This document shows positions 44,831 through 53,529 of a DNA stretch of 64,000 nucleotides, piece by piece (the first letter of the stretch is position 1; the number at the start of each line of letters is the position of its first letter). The stretch lies in assembly GCF_002847305.1 (NCBI RefSeq), contig NZ_CP025409.1:28523-92522 (forward strand), given 5' to 3'. Made by a program: the position numbers and the translations under genes. The notes beneath the pieces are model-generated. The model saw only the letters and a program-made list of their open reading frames with translations, had not been told where the DNA came from and made no database searches. This DNA comes from Paracoccus tegillarcae (GTDB lineage Bacteria; Pseudomonadota; Alphaproteobacteria; Rhodobacterales; Rhodobacteraceae).

Positions 44831-44902
44831 CCCCCTCGCCTCGGCCCAACGGGCCGGGGCACCGATACCACAAAACCAATGTCGCAAACAAGGATATACA
44901 CC

Positions 44903-46744
44903 ATGAAACAGAGTGCTATCGACAAGGCCCCGATCCAGTATTTCCCGATGGATCGCCTTTATATTTCGCCAATGAACCCGCGCGAGAGCGTGAATGACGA
45001 AGGCATCACCCTGCTGGCGGAAAGCATCAAGGTCGCGGGACTGATCCAGAACCTGGCAGGTCATCTGGACGAGGACGGCAAGGTCGGCATCGTCGCAGGT
45101 GGCCGTCGCCTGCTGGCCATGACGGAAATCCCGCCCGAGGACATGGCGGCAATCGGACTGACGGAAATCCCGGTGCGGATCGCGCCGGATGAAGCCACCG
45201 CCCGCGCTTGGGCCAGCATCGAAAACACCGCCCGCGAGGCCCTGCACCCCGCCGATGAAATCCGCGCCTATGGCCGGATGGCCGAAAGCGGCACCACCGT
45301 TCCGGCAATCGCCCGCGTGTTCGGCCAGACGGAAAAGCACGTCTATCGCCGTCTTGCGCTTGCCGCCCTGCCCGTTCCGGTGCTGGACGCGCTGAAAGCC
45401 GGAGAACTGACCCTTGGTGCTGCTGAATGCTTCACCGTGGCCCAGAGCGAGGCGCTTGCCTTGGAGGTTCTGGACCGGGTGCGCGGCGAGGATTATTCCG
45501 TCGCGCGGCTGAAACAGGCATTGCAGCCGGAAGCCATCGGCAAATCTGATCGTCGCGTCGTCTATGTCGGGCTGGATGCCTATGAGGGCGCGGGCGGTCA
45601 TCTGACTCGCGATCTGTTCGCGGATCAGGTCTTTCTGACCGATGCCGATCTGCTGGACAGCCTCTATGCCGAAAAGCTGGCCATGGATGCCGACATGCTC
45701 GGCCAGGGCTGGAAATGGGTCGAGACGAGCGACGACCAGTATATCCCCTATGAGGTCACGTCGAAACTCGACCGCATCTATCGCATCGAGGGCGAACTGA
45801 CCGAGGAACAGGCCACCCGCTATGACGAACTGGCCGAACTGGCCGAGGGCGACGTGCTGGACGAAGCCGGTCAGGCGGAACTGGATGCGCTGGAAGCAAT
45901 CTGTGACGGTGAGTTTACCGACACGCAGCGCGACCATGCCGGGCTGTTCATCTTTGTGGCCCGCGACGGACAACTGACCGTGCAAGCGGCCTTTGTCCGG
46001 CCCGAGGATCGGGACGCCGCCATCGCGGCGGAGGTTCTGACCGGCCATGCCGCCATGCGCGGACAGACCGGCAGCGCCGCTGATGCCGAGCCGAAATCGC
46101 CCATCAGCAATGCGCTGCGAGAGGATTTGAACCGCGTGGCGAAGGGCGCAAGGCAACACGCTGTCTTGCGCGATCCTGATCTGCTGATCGCGCTCTTGGC
46201 CTATCAGTTGAGCCACGATCTGCAATGGCGCAGCCCGCTTGGGCTATCGACCGAGGACGTGCCGAACTGGCCGACAACGGCAGCGGAAGGCTATGCGCTG
46301 GATGATCGCCTGACCACGAACGCGCTGCCCGACATGCATGGCAAAGACCTTGCCAAATCCTTCCGCGCCTTCCGCAAGAAAGGCGAGGATCACATTCGTG
46401 GCGAGTTGGCCCGCTATCTTGCGGCCCATTATCGCGGCGGTTCCGATGAATTGCGCGCTTTGATCGACAAGGACACGAAGCCAGCGATCCGCGAGGTCTG
46501 GACCCCCACGGCGGCGAATTTCTTCAGCCGCGTGGGAGGCCCCTATCTCAATGATCTGTGGCGTGATCTGCTGGACCTGAAAGAAGAGCACCCGACCGCC
46601 ACCACCTTCGCCAAGCTGAAAAAGGGCGAGAAGGCCGAAATGCTGGAAGCCCTGTTCAGTGATCCGGTGATCCGCACCGCGCGCGGCGTCACCGAGGCGC
46701 AGGAGGCCCGCATCGCCGCGTGGCTGCCCGAGGGTATGGAGTGA
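44903..46744 (+). CDS. ParB/Spo0J-like protein, extended
   Basis: 613 aa from the ATG at 44903 after AAGGA. N-terminal ParB-like nuclease/CTPase fold: ISPMNPRESVNDEGITLLAE, LIQNLAGHLDED, VGIVAGGRRLLAM and SIENTAREALHPADEIRAYG; then an HTH, TVPAIARVFGQTEKHVYRRL. The C-terminal 350 residues are specific to large plasmid ParB-like proteins, with acidic repeats (YDELAELAEGDVLDEAGQAE). Not the segregation ParB, since repABC provides RepB. In F-like plasmids such proteins are encoded in the early-entering leading region. Confidence 0.9.
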   Translation: MKQSAIDKAPIQYFPMDRLYISPMNPRESVNDEGITLLAESIKVAGLIQNLAGHLDEDGKVGIVAGGRRLLAMTEIPPEDMAAIGLTEIPVRIAPDEATARAWASIENTAREALHPADEIRAYGRMAESGTTVPAIARVFGQTEKHVYRRLALAALPVPVLDALKAGELTLGAAECFTVAQSEALALEVLDRVRGEDYSVARLKQALQPEAIGKSDRRVVYVGLDAYEGAGGHLTRDLFADQVFLTDADLLDSLYAEKLAMDADMLGQGWKWVETSDDQYIPYEVTSKLDRIYRIEGELTEEQATRYDELAELAEGDVLDEAGQAELDALEAICDGEFTDTQRDHAGLFIFVARDGQLTVQAAFVRPEDRDAAIAAEVLTGHAAMRGQTGSAADAEPKSPISNALREDLNRVAKGARQHAVLRDPDLLIALLAYQLSHDLQWRSPLGLSTEDVPNWPTTAAEGYALDDRLTTNALPDMHGKDLAKSFRAFRKKGEDHIRGELARYLAAHYRGGSDELRALIDKDTKPAIREVWTPTAANFFSRVGGPYLNDLWRDLLDLKEEHPTATTFAKLKKGEKAEMLEALFSDPVIRTARGVTEAQEARIAAWLPEGME

Positions 46745-46799
46745 CCAAGGCGGGGCGCGCGCAAGACGCGCGCCCCGTGCCATCACGGAGGATCGACCA

Positions 46800-47054
46800 A
46801 TGACCGATGAGTTCAATCAGAGCGACTATCAGAAGGAAAAGGCATGGCACGGGCTGTCATGCGGCTGTGGCGGCGGATACCGCGTCGGCCATGCCCTTGG
46901 CTGCCCGGACGCAACCCGCGACGACAATCTGTCCTGGTTGGACGATGATATTGCCCGCGCTGTGGCGGCGGGCGACCAGGAGGAAATCGCCGATCTGCGC
47001 CGGATCAGGGCCGAGATCGAGCGGCTGCCAACCAGATATGCCGATGGGGACTGA
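46800..47054 (+). CDS. Hypothetical protein, 84 aa
   Basis: Start ATG after GGAGGATCG. Contains WHGLSCGCGGGYRVGHALGC, with C-x-C and a later Cys that could bind a metal, and an acidic helical C-terminus. Same operon as the ParB-like gene. Unknown family. Confidence 0.75.
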   Translation: MTDEFNQSDYQKEKAWHGLSCGCGGGYRVGHALGCPDATRDDNLSWLDDDIARAVAAGDQEEIADLRRIRAEIERLPTRYADGD

Positions 47055-47057
47055 GCC

Positions 47058-47489
47058 ATGCGCTTCATCAAAGCGTCCCGCCACCCCTTCACCGATACCG
47101 CCCGCAAGCGCGCAGCCCTTGCCCGCAAGCAGAAGGCCGAACGCGATGCCCTGCCGCTCTTTGCGGCAGAAATCGCCGCCGGCCAGCGCAGCCCTGACGA
47201 TGTGATGCAGGCCCGAGCGGAAAGGTGGGCGGCAAGCGAGGCCCGCAGGCGGCAATGGCGTGCGGAGCGATGGCGGCAGGCCCGCCGCGAAATCGACGCC
47301 ATGCCAAAAAACATGCGGCGCAAGGTCCGCGCCGCATGGGACGGTGCACCCTACCCCGCCGATCCAGTCTATCTGCTGGATTTCCTGCATGAGCTTCGCG
47401 TGGGTCGGCGCAGCATGGACGCCCTGCCCTTCACACCAAAGCCGGTCAATGCGCGTGGCCACAGCATCAGCATCGGAGGCCTGCCATGA
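47058..47489 (+). CDS. Hypothetical basic protein, 143 aa
   Basis: Arg/Ala-rich and helical: SRHPFTDTARKRAALARKQK, RAERWAASEARRRQWRAERW. The C-terminal part (AAWDGAPYPADPVYLLDFLH) looks globular. Possibly nucleic-acid binding from charge alone. Three bases after the previous gene; overlaps the next by four. Confidence 0.78.
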   Translation: MRFIKASRHPFTDTARKRAALARKQKAERDALPLFAAEIAAGQRSPDDVMQARAERWAASEARRRQWRAERWRQARREIDAMPKNMRRKVRAAWDGAPYPADPVYLLDFLHELRVGRRSMDALPFTPKPVNARGHSISIGGLP

Positions 47490-47899
47490 TGACGATCCTG
47501 AGCGCCCGAGACATTGCCGAGGCCATCCCCGCCCATTTCGAGGCTGACCGCCGTGCCGCCTTCGCCGCGCTTCATGCCTCTGCCGATCTGAACAGGGATC
47601 AGCGCCGGGCAAGCGCCGACCGCGCGCTGGCGCAGGCAGTCTGGGACAGTTTTGGTGAAAATCCAGCGGTGGATTTCACCGCTTGGCGCCATCCGGTGCT
47701 GGCCGTGCCCTGCCCGACCTGCCGCGCCAGCATCGGTGCCTGGTGCAAGCGCCCAAGCGGCCACCGCGCTGCCGATCTGCACGATGAACGCGGCGCCGAT
47801 GCGGATCGGGCGTTCATTCGGCAGCACGGGGCGAGTGCCGCCATCCGGCGCGATGGTGCTGGCTGGATCATCGACGCGCACGGACGCGAGAGGGATTAG
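47486..47899 (+). CDS. Zinc-finger-like protein, 137 aa
   Basis: LAVPCPTCRASIGAWCKRPS followed by GHRAADLHDERG forms a C-x2-C...C...H...H knuckle with the conserved Gly and HxxR tail of plasmid/phage zinc-finger proteins. The N-terminal 75 residues are helical. Last gene of the leader-2 cassette, just before its terminator. DNA-binding likely, role unknown. Confidence 0.8.
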   Translation: MMTILSARDIAEAIPAHFEADRRAAFAALHASADLNRDQRRASADRALAQAVWDSFGENPAVDFTAWRHPVLAVPCPTCRASIGAWCKRPSGHRAADLHDERGADADRAFIRQHGASAAIRRDGAGWIIDAHGRERD

Positions 47900-47929
47900 A
47901 CCCAAGAATAAAGCGCCCGCCGACCCTTT

Positions 47930-47980
47930 CCTTCTGCGACGAAGGTTCAACTGGCCCCGCCTTGCGCGGGGTCCCTTTTT
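47930..47980 (+). terminator. Double-hairpin terminator of leader-2 cassette
   Basis: CCTTC-TGCGAC-GAAGG then GGCCCCGC/GCGGGGTCC and TTTTT. The first hairpin plus GGTTCA is the same text as at 36738-36756. A further GC hairpin (CCCCGG/CCGGGG) lies at about 48008-48028. Confidence 0.85.
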
Positions 47981-48132
47981 GCGAGGAAGCCTTTGATTGC
48001 CCTAGCCGGCCCCGGCTTTGGGCCGGGGACTGGCCAGGCCCGTGCGCTTCGCGCTGAGACGCGCCGCCGGTGCGTCAGCGCCGGTCGCCAGTATTACCTG
48101 AGAGTGCTCCCTAGCACCCAAAGTCTATCAGG

Positions 48133-49563
48133 CTAGAATACGAAGTCGTCCAATCCGAGGGCTGCCTTACTAATATTCTTGATAACAAGAACATCACCGT
48201 CAGAGTCACGTAACTCAACATCCGCCCCGACCTGGTAAAGCCGGGCTTGCACGGTAGAGTAATTCGTAAGAGTTGTACTCCCGCGTAAATAGATCACATC
48301 ACCAGCAGGATCGCTAAAATCCCATATTGTGTCTCTACCATCCCGACCATCGAAAGAATTGTTGGAATTAATGAACAAGAACGAATCAGCTCCCGCGCCT
48401 CCGTAATAATTGTCATTCCCACCAAGTCCATTGAATGCGTCTGCACCGGCATTACCACGAAGTGTATTTGATGCCGAATTGCCTACTAAGGCATCGCTAC
48501 CGGAGCCGCCCGTGGCATTTTCAATAAGGGAGCGCACATCGGTACCATATTGAAGTGCATTATATATATTGCCGGTCGCAAGTTTATCTGGTGCGCCATA
48601 CCAATTCCGGTTCAGGACTGCAAGTTGGTTGGTGTCAAAGGTACTTCTATCACCAGGTGTCAACCTAATTATCATGTCTGTCGTATAGGCCGAGAGGTCA
48701 TAGGTATCTATGCCACCTCCATCCCATATCGTTGCAAAGATTGTGTCCCCAGCCGCATCTATCCCAACGGCTCCATTGACATATGTGTTTCCATCACCCG
48801 GCAGCCACTTATATGTCGTATTTCCACTATTTGTCGTGAAGTCAGCGCCATAAGCATGTTGTAGAGCGCGAATATCGAGCATCATAAATGTTTGAGCATA
48901 GTCAAATTTATCGTTTCCACCGACGCCAGACGCTCCCTCGCCTGGGTATGAGTTATAACTCATGACGGTGTATTCCATCGCATCATAAGTTGGGTTCAGG
49001 GCTGGATTATATGGGGCAGTGTTGTACGTTGAGCTTGGGTGTTTGAGGCCGAGCGCGTGGCCTGTCTCATGAATGACATTGTACCACCCAATTGTCCCTG
49101 CTCTGACGTCGGTATACATACCATCATTCAGCCATACATCACCTGATCTCGTAACTGGAGCGGTTCCAGGAAAGGACGCATACCCGCCTTCATTGCTTCC
49201 TGTCATGGCGGTTTGGGCGTATCTGATATGAGCTCCACTTACCCCTGAAGGCGCTGCAGATTCGGCAATATTAAGGTTAGTGAAGCCTTCGACCGAAAAA
49301 CCCTTCGAACCTGCCCATGTTGTACCTTCGAGCGCAAAATGCGCCGCATTCTTAGTGCCCAGGGTAACTTGCGAGAAGGTTGGGAGTTCAAACGGTCGCA
49401 CCTGTGAGGCCTGATAGCCCGAACCATAATTGGAGGAACTTGTGGAAAACGTATAGTAAATTGTTGATTCGGCCCATTTTGCTCCAAAGAGCATGCCGTC
49501 TATCAAATTCGCGCCGTACTTTGGGACTGCAGCGCCGGGATTATTTGTTCCTGTCATTTTCAT
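48133..49563 (-). CDS. Serralysin-family (M10) metalloprotease
   Basis: 476 aa. Zinc site NVIHETGHALGLKHPSSTYN (HExxHxxGxxH) near residue 165 and Met-turn YTVMSYNSYPGEG near 200. The C-terminal half has RTX calcium-binding repeats (NAGADAFNGLGGNDNYYGGA) and ends ALGLDDFVF, a type I secretion signal pattern. No type I secretion genes are in the window. GC content is clearly lower than its neighbours, so it was probably acquired. A gene for a small lipoprotein lies just upstream. Confidence 0.94.
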   Translation of the reverse strand: MKMTGTNNPGAAVPKYGANLIDGMLFGAKWAESTIYYTFSTSSSNYGSGYQASQVRPFELPTFSQVTLGTKNAAHFALEGTTWAGSKGFSVEGFTNLNIAESAAPSGVSGAHIRYAQTAMTGSNEGGYASFPGTAPVTRSGDVWLNDGMYTDVRAGTIGWYNVIHETGHALGLKHPSSTYNTAPYNPALNPTYDAMEYTVMSYNSYPGEGASGVGGNDKFDYAQTFMMLDIRALQHAYGADFTTNSGNTTYKWLPGDGNTYVNGAVGIDAAGDTIFATIWDGGGIDTYDLSAYTTDMIIRLTPGDRSTFDTNQLAVLNRNWYGAPDKLATGNIYNALQYGTDVRSLIENATGGSGSDALVGNSASNTLRGNAGADAFNGLGGNDNYYGGAGADSFLFINSNNSFDGRDGRDTIWDFSDPAGDVIYLRGSTTLTNYSTVQARLYQVGADVELRDSDGDVLVIKNISKAALGLDDFVF

Positions 49564-49569
49564 AAACTC

Positions 49570-49992
49570 CTAATTCATCATATTTCCCATGAGCGGTTCA
49601 ATCAAATAATGATCTTCGGGACTATATGAAGGAACATCTGGACAGCCTTCATCGATTCTCGTTTGTAAATTTTCTTTTACTTTTTGTACCAAAGGTTTAT
49701 TTGCATAGGCATAATTCTCCAGCGACTCCGCCCGCGTAAGAAGGGCGCGCAGGTTATCATTGCTTCCATGTCGCATCATTATTTGAAAATAGTTAGGATC
49801 AGCGAGCAAGACCCTATCGCCTCTTCGAGGTGGGGGTTCCGAAACCACCTTCTTGGGCCCTGCGGCCACAGGACAACTGAATTCCGACGGCGCGTAACCA
49901 TTACACGCGGCCAGGTAAAACAGTGTCAACCCAGCAATCATAGGTGAAAGAGACCGAATCACTGCTACCTCCGCGCGAATCATACTAAACAT
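49570..49992 (-). CDS. Lipoprotein upstream of the metalloprotease
   Basis: Up to 140 aa; starts at 49992 or 49983 are possible. Hydrophobic segment MIAGLTLFYLAACNGY ends in a lipobox with Cys30. Mature part acidic and helical (LLTRAESLENYAYANKPLVQ), no similarity seen to serralysin inhibitors. Separated by six bases from the protease start, so co-transcribed; it could be an accessory or immunity-like lipoprotein. Confidence 0.7.
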   Translation of the reverse strand: MFSMIRAEVAVIRSLSPMIAGLTLFYLAACNGYAPSEFSCPVAAGPKKVVSEPPPRRGDRVLLADPNYFQIMMRHGSNDNLRALLTRAESLENYAYANKPLVQKVKENLQTRIDEGCPDVPSYSPEDHYLIEPLMGNMMN

Positions 49993-50767
49993 CTATTGTT
50001 ACGGTCCGGGTTATTCGCAAGTGACGATCATTAGCCGGCGATCGATGCTTGGCTGAGTCGGCAGGATATTGCCAAGGTTACACTGCGGTGCTGCTAACCT
50101 TTGGTGCAAGCGTCTGCCCGCGAGCGGGCACCGCGTCTTAGTCCGGCCATGGCCGGACCCAAGCCAGACAGGGCGATGAGCCCGGCTGCGGCGTCTGCGG
50201 TCTGTCTCGTCCCGAGCCAGATCCTCGTGCGCCGGTCTTGGGCGCCCTGCCCTGTCGGTCTTGGCCCATTCGGGTGACGGCCGCTGACGCGGGCTGGCCT
50301 TCAGCCGCCCCGTTCCCAACCGGATCATGGGGCAGCCGTCACCGCCCTCCCAATCCCGGTCGGCCGGTCGGTTGGGTCAAAGTCTCTCGGCCAAAGGGCA
50401 TGTTGTGGCGTAAAGAGCTTGGCGCTGTGACCCTGGCAGCATTGCGGTTGAACCGGAGACGGGCAGCCGGTCCCGTTCTTGCCGACTTTCTCGCTGACGG
50501 TGACGCGGGGGCTTGCTGTCGTGGCCAACCCGGTCCTTACCAGCGGGTGCGTTTCTCATCGATGAAATATGACAGGGCAGCGCCCCGGACGGCCTTTTGA
50601 GGCCCGCCTATGGCGGGCCACGGCTTGATGTCATTTTTGGCCTTCAATGACGAATTTCCCCTGGCCTTCGGCCATTCCTCGCGGAAGACAAATTCCTCAT
50701 TGACCGACGCTCTTCCTGCCCCGTCCCGGAAATTTCATCGAAACGCCAAGCAGGAAAGGAAAACCAA
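49993..50767. other. Intergenic region with GC hairpins
   Basis: No gene supported. At 50599-50620 lies GAGGCCCGCC-TAT-GGCGGGCC, the same first hairpin (followed by CACG) that opens the three leader copies, but without the rest. An AT-richer patch at about 49975-50050 precedes the lipoprotein gene. A CAAGG-type region at 50690-50767 leads into the next gene. Confidence 0.5.
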
Positions 50768-50959
50768 ATGGCCAACGAAAGCATGAAGCTCCGCGTGAAA
50801 ACCGGCGAGAAAGACGGCAAGAACTTCTGGGACAGCTGCGGTGTCCTCTTCATCAACCGCAATGCCGCCGGCGAGATCACCTCCATCCAGGTCCGCCACA
50901 ACATGTTCCCCGGCGTCGATATGGTCGCCTTCCCGAAACGGGACGACGACCAGGAGTAA
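50768..50959 (+). CDS. Small conserved-type plasmid protein, 63 aa
   Basis: Start ATG after AAGGAAAACC. MANESMKLRVKTGEKDGKNF, then WDSCGVLFINRNAAGEITSI and a charged end. Beta-rich; looks like a compact OB- or SH3-sized domain. Family not recognised. It lies immediately before leader copy 3. Confidence 0.75.
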   Translation: MANESMKLRVKTGEKDGKNFWDSCGVLFINRNAAGEITSIQVRHNMFPGVDMVAFPKRDDDQE

Positions 50960-51036
50960 CGACAGGGGCGGCGAAAGCCGCCCCTTTGCCGTTCCATCCG
51001 GTCGCTCACGCGACAGCCTTCGGCCAGGAAGATCGA

Positions 51037-51416
51037 AGGAGGCCCGCGCAGATCGCGCGGGCCACGCCAGCCGGGGGATTCGGACGACGCCGAACGCCCC
51101 GGCTTTTTTCTGGGCCGCGGGACCGCGGCCGTGACGGGAACCGCCGGTTCCCCCGTTCAAGGGCACGTCCGCTTCACGGGGCAAGGGGTGTCCCCGGCCT
51201 TCCTTCGCGCTGCACGCTCCGTGCAGGCCGGGTGAGTCCCCTCCCCTCGCCCCTGCGGCCGACCCCTGATCGGGTCCCCCTCCTGCCCTCGCCGGGAGGC
51301 AGGGTTTCAGGAGAGGCGCGCGGTTCGCGCGTCCTCGCCAGAAACCCCGCCCGATGATGGGCACCCCGACCACGGCAAAGACCAAAGCGGGACCGTCGCA
51401 AAAAAGGAGGCCACAC
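51037..51416 (+). ncRNA. Structured leader, copy 3
   Basis: Nearly identical to copy 1 over much of its length, with stem-preserving changes: first stem GGCCCGCGC/GCGCGGGCC, terminator-like stem AGCCGGGG/CCCCGGCT at 51069-51104 followed by TTTTTT, next stem GGCCGCGG/CCGCGGCC, then GGGAACC/GGTTCCC, the GGGTTTC/GAAACCC hairpin and the conserved end before the ATG at 51417. Confidence 0.67.
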
Positions 51417-51653
51417 ATGGCTGAATATCGTTTGGGATCGTCATCCCTCGTTCATACCCCCGGCCTGATCGCATGGGCGATCAACGGCTACCATTTCGAG
51501 GAAGATCGTCCGCAGCTGCTGGACGTGATCGCCGCGACCTATCCCGGCGTGCCGCGTGAGGCGCTGGAACAGCTACTGCTGCGCAAGATCGACTATCGCG
51601 TCGATGGCGAAACCGTCGTCTTCACCGTGGAGGCTGACCATGCCCGCGCGTGA
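51417..51653 (+). CDS. Hypothetical protein, 78 aa
   Basis: Start ATG behind AAGGAGG. SLVHTPGLIAWAINGYHFEE and PREALEQLLLRKIDYRVDGE; compact alpha/beta protein, unknown family. First gene after leader copy 3; overlaps the next gene by 14 bases. Confidence 0.78.
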   Translation: MAEYRLGSSSLVHTPGLIAWAINGYHFEEDRPQLLDVIAATYPGVPREALEQLLLRKIDYRVDGETVVFTVEADHARA

Positions 51654-51840
51654 ACCCGATCACCCCATCACCATTCATTGCCCGCATTGCGGAGGCCAGA
51701 GCATTCTGGCCGACGCCTGCGCCCGCTGGAACGTCGAGACGCAAGAGTGGGAACTGTCCAACGTCTTTGACAATACGACCTGCGACGATTGCGGCATCGA
51801 GGTCAGCGCCGTCGAGCGCCCCGTGCAGGAGGACGCATGA
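51640..51840 (+). CDS. Zinc-ribbon protein, 66 aa
   Basis: Two CxxC knuckles: ITIHCPHCGGQSILADACAR and FDNTTCDDCGIEVSAV, a classic zinc ribbon. Probably binds nucleic acid or a protein partner. Overlaps ArdC start by four bases. Confidence 0.82.
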   Translation: MPAREPDHPITIHCPHCGGQSILADACARWNVETQEWELSNVFDNTTCDDCGIEVSAVERPVQEDA

Positions 51841-52736
51841 TGGCCCATTTTGACGTTTATCAGCATGTCACCGACCAGATCATTGCCAGCATTGAGGCCG
51901 GCACCCCGGTCTGGCGGAAGCCATGGAGCGGCGATGCCGGCGGCATACCCTTCCCCCGCCGCAGCACCGGCGAGCATTATCGCGGCATCAATATCCTGAT
52001 GTTGTGGGCGCGGGCCGCTGAACAGGGCTATCGCAGCGCCCATTGGTTTACCTATCGTCAGGCGCAGGAGGCAGGCGCGCAGGTCCGCAAGGGCGAGAAA
52101 TCCGCAACGGTCGTGAAGTATGGCACCGTTGATCGCACTGATGCCGAGACCGGCGAAGAAAAGACCTTCGGCTATGCGAAAGCCTATCGCGTCTTCAATG
52201 CTGACCAGATCGACGACTTGCCCGAGGAATTCCAGGCACAGCCTGTTGAGGCCCCGCGCGATCTCGGCACCGAAACCGACCCGGCACTTGAGGCCTTCTT
52301 TGATGCTACCGGCATCGAGCGGCGCAAAAGCGAGCGGCCAGAAGCTTTCTATGATGTGGCGGGTGATTTCATCCACATGCCGCCAGTCGTGACCTTCCAC
52401 GATGCAGCCGGATATTACGCCACCCTTGCCCATGAAGCCTGTCACGCCACGGGTGCTGTGCATCGGCTGGACCGTTTCAGCCGGTTCAACGGGCGCCGGG
52501 ATCGGGCCTTCGAGGAACTGGTGGCCGAGATCGGCAGTGCCATGGTCTGCGCACAGATCGGGGTGACACCAGAGTTCGGGCAGACGGCGGCCTATGTGGA
52601 AAGCTGGTTGCGGGCATTGAAGTCCGAGAAGCGGTTCATCTTCAAGGCCGCGACCGAGGCGCAGAAAGCCGCCGACTGGCTGATGCGCACCGCCCCCGCG
52701 GGTCACTTGGACAGAACCAACCGGGCCGCCGCGTAA
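51837..52736 (+). CDS. ardC: ArdC-like antirestriction protein
   Basis: 299 aa (start 51837 or 51840). N-terminal single-stranded-DNA-binding domain: YQHVTDQIIASIEAGTPVW, RKPWSGDAGG, STGEHYRGINILMLW, WFTYRQAQEAGAQVRKGEKS. C-terminal zincin-type metallopeptidase: YYATLAHEACHATGAVHRLD (HExxH) and FEELVAEIGSAM with the third ligand Glu. ArdC shields incoming plasmid DNA from restriction during conjugation, which fits the early-expression idea for its leader. Confidence 0.95.
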   Translation: MMAHFDVYQHVTDQIIASIEAGTPVWRKPWSGDAGGIPFPRRSTGEHYRGINILMLWARAAEQGYRSAHWFTYRQAQEAGAQVRKGEKSATVVKYGTVDRTDAETGEEKTFGYAKAYRVFNADQIDDLPEEFQAQPVEAPRDLGTETDPALEAFFDATGIERRKSERPEAFYDVAGDFIHMPPVVTFHDAAGYYATLAHEACHATGAVHRLDRFSRFNGRRDRAFEELVAEIGSAMVCAQIGVTPEFGQTAAYVESWLRALKSEKRFIFKAATEAQKAADWLMRTAPAGHLDRTNRAAA

Positions 52737-53128
52737 GGCGGCCCCATAGGAGAGCAATCATGCCCATCCTTGCCCGATATTCCCGCCTCAACGTGCTGAT
52801 CTCAGCCGGCGGCGGCGCCGTGATCCGGGCGGTCGTCATGAGGATTCCCCGCGTCCGGTTGGGTCTGGCCCGCGCGGTAACCGCCACGACGATGGTCGCG
52901 CCAGTCTCGATCACGACCACCATGCGCGCGAGCTGGCCATCAATTTCAGGCTGTTTGGCGGACCAAGTTGTACGAACTGCGGGCCCATTCTGACCCGCAG
53001 ATCCGCTGCGGCACGCTGATCGAGGCGCGCAAGCGCGCCCGGCAACGCCGGGACCGTTTCGACATCGACATCCTGATTTAAGAGACCGATCCTTTCGAAG
53101 GCGAGAAAATGTTGGAGGTCATTAGCTG
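52737..53128 (+). pseudogene. Decayed gene remnant
   Basis: Coding-like text appears in different frames: MPILARYSRLNVLISAGGGA from 52760, a middle with DHDHHARELAINFRLF at about 52905, and an end TKLYELRAHSDPQIRCGTLI...RRDRFDIDILI stopping near 53082. Successive frame changes suggest a gene broken by small indels. Original family not recognised. Confidence 0.45.
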
Positions 53129-53529
53129 ATGCCCACGCGCGAATATACCGACAACCAGTTGAGCGAGGCTGCGGGACTGCGCGAAATAGGTATGTCCCAC
53201 GCCACCATCGCCCGCAGGCTCGGCATGTTGGTCAGTGCCGTCAGCTGGCACTGTCAGCGCCCGGTGCCGACAGCCCTAACACGCGCGGCAATACCCGACC
53301 GCCGCGCGAGCCTACGATCGTTACCCGCGGCGGCTTCAGGGTCTGGCGGTTTTCCCCGGTCGAGGATGCCACAATCCTCGCGATGGATCTGAACGGCGCA
53401 ACAATCGCCGAACTCACGCGCAAGCTCGGGCGACCATGGAACTCGCTGCGCTGCCGACAGATGACGCTGGCGCGTCAACAGCCCGCCGAGAAGCAGCGGA
53501 GGATGACGATGTTTGATCAAGCCGTTTAG
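53129..53529 (+). pseudogene. HTH gene with one-base frameshift
   Basis: Frame 1 gives MPTREYTDNQLSEAAGLREI and ATIARRLGMLVSAVSWHCQR to base 53260. The sequence resumes one frame back as GADSPNTRGN... at 53263 and continues through FRVWRFSPVEDATILAMDLN and LGRPWNSLRCRQMTLARQQ to TAG at 53527. I recall intact relatives reading SWHCLRLGADSP, so one base is missing at about 53261. Two HTH-like units (an N-terminal resolvase-like one and a SANT/Myb-like one) make it a DNA-binding protein. Disrupted unless this is a sequencing error or programmed shift. Confidence 0.75.

Noticed and set aside
43880..46225. Long minus-strand open frame of about 780 codons
   Set aside because: It is antisense to the ParB-like gene and leader 2. 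The plus strand carries family motifs and ribosome binding sites; the minus frame has none. GC-rich codon structure keeps the antisense frame open.
44903..46744. Segregation ParB of the plasmid
   Set aside because: No ParA partner adjacent, much larger than RepB, and the parS sites found are of repABC type next to repC.
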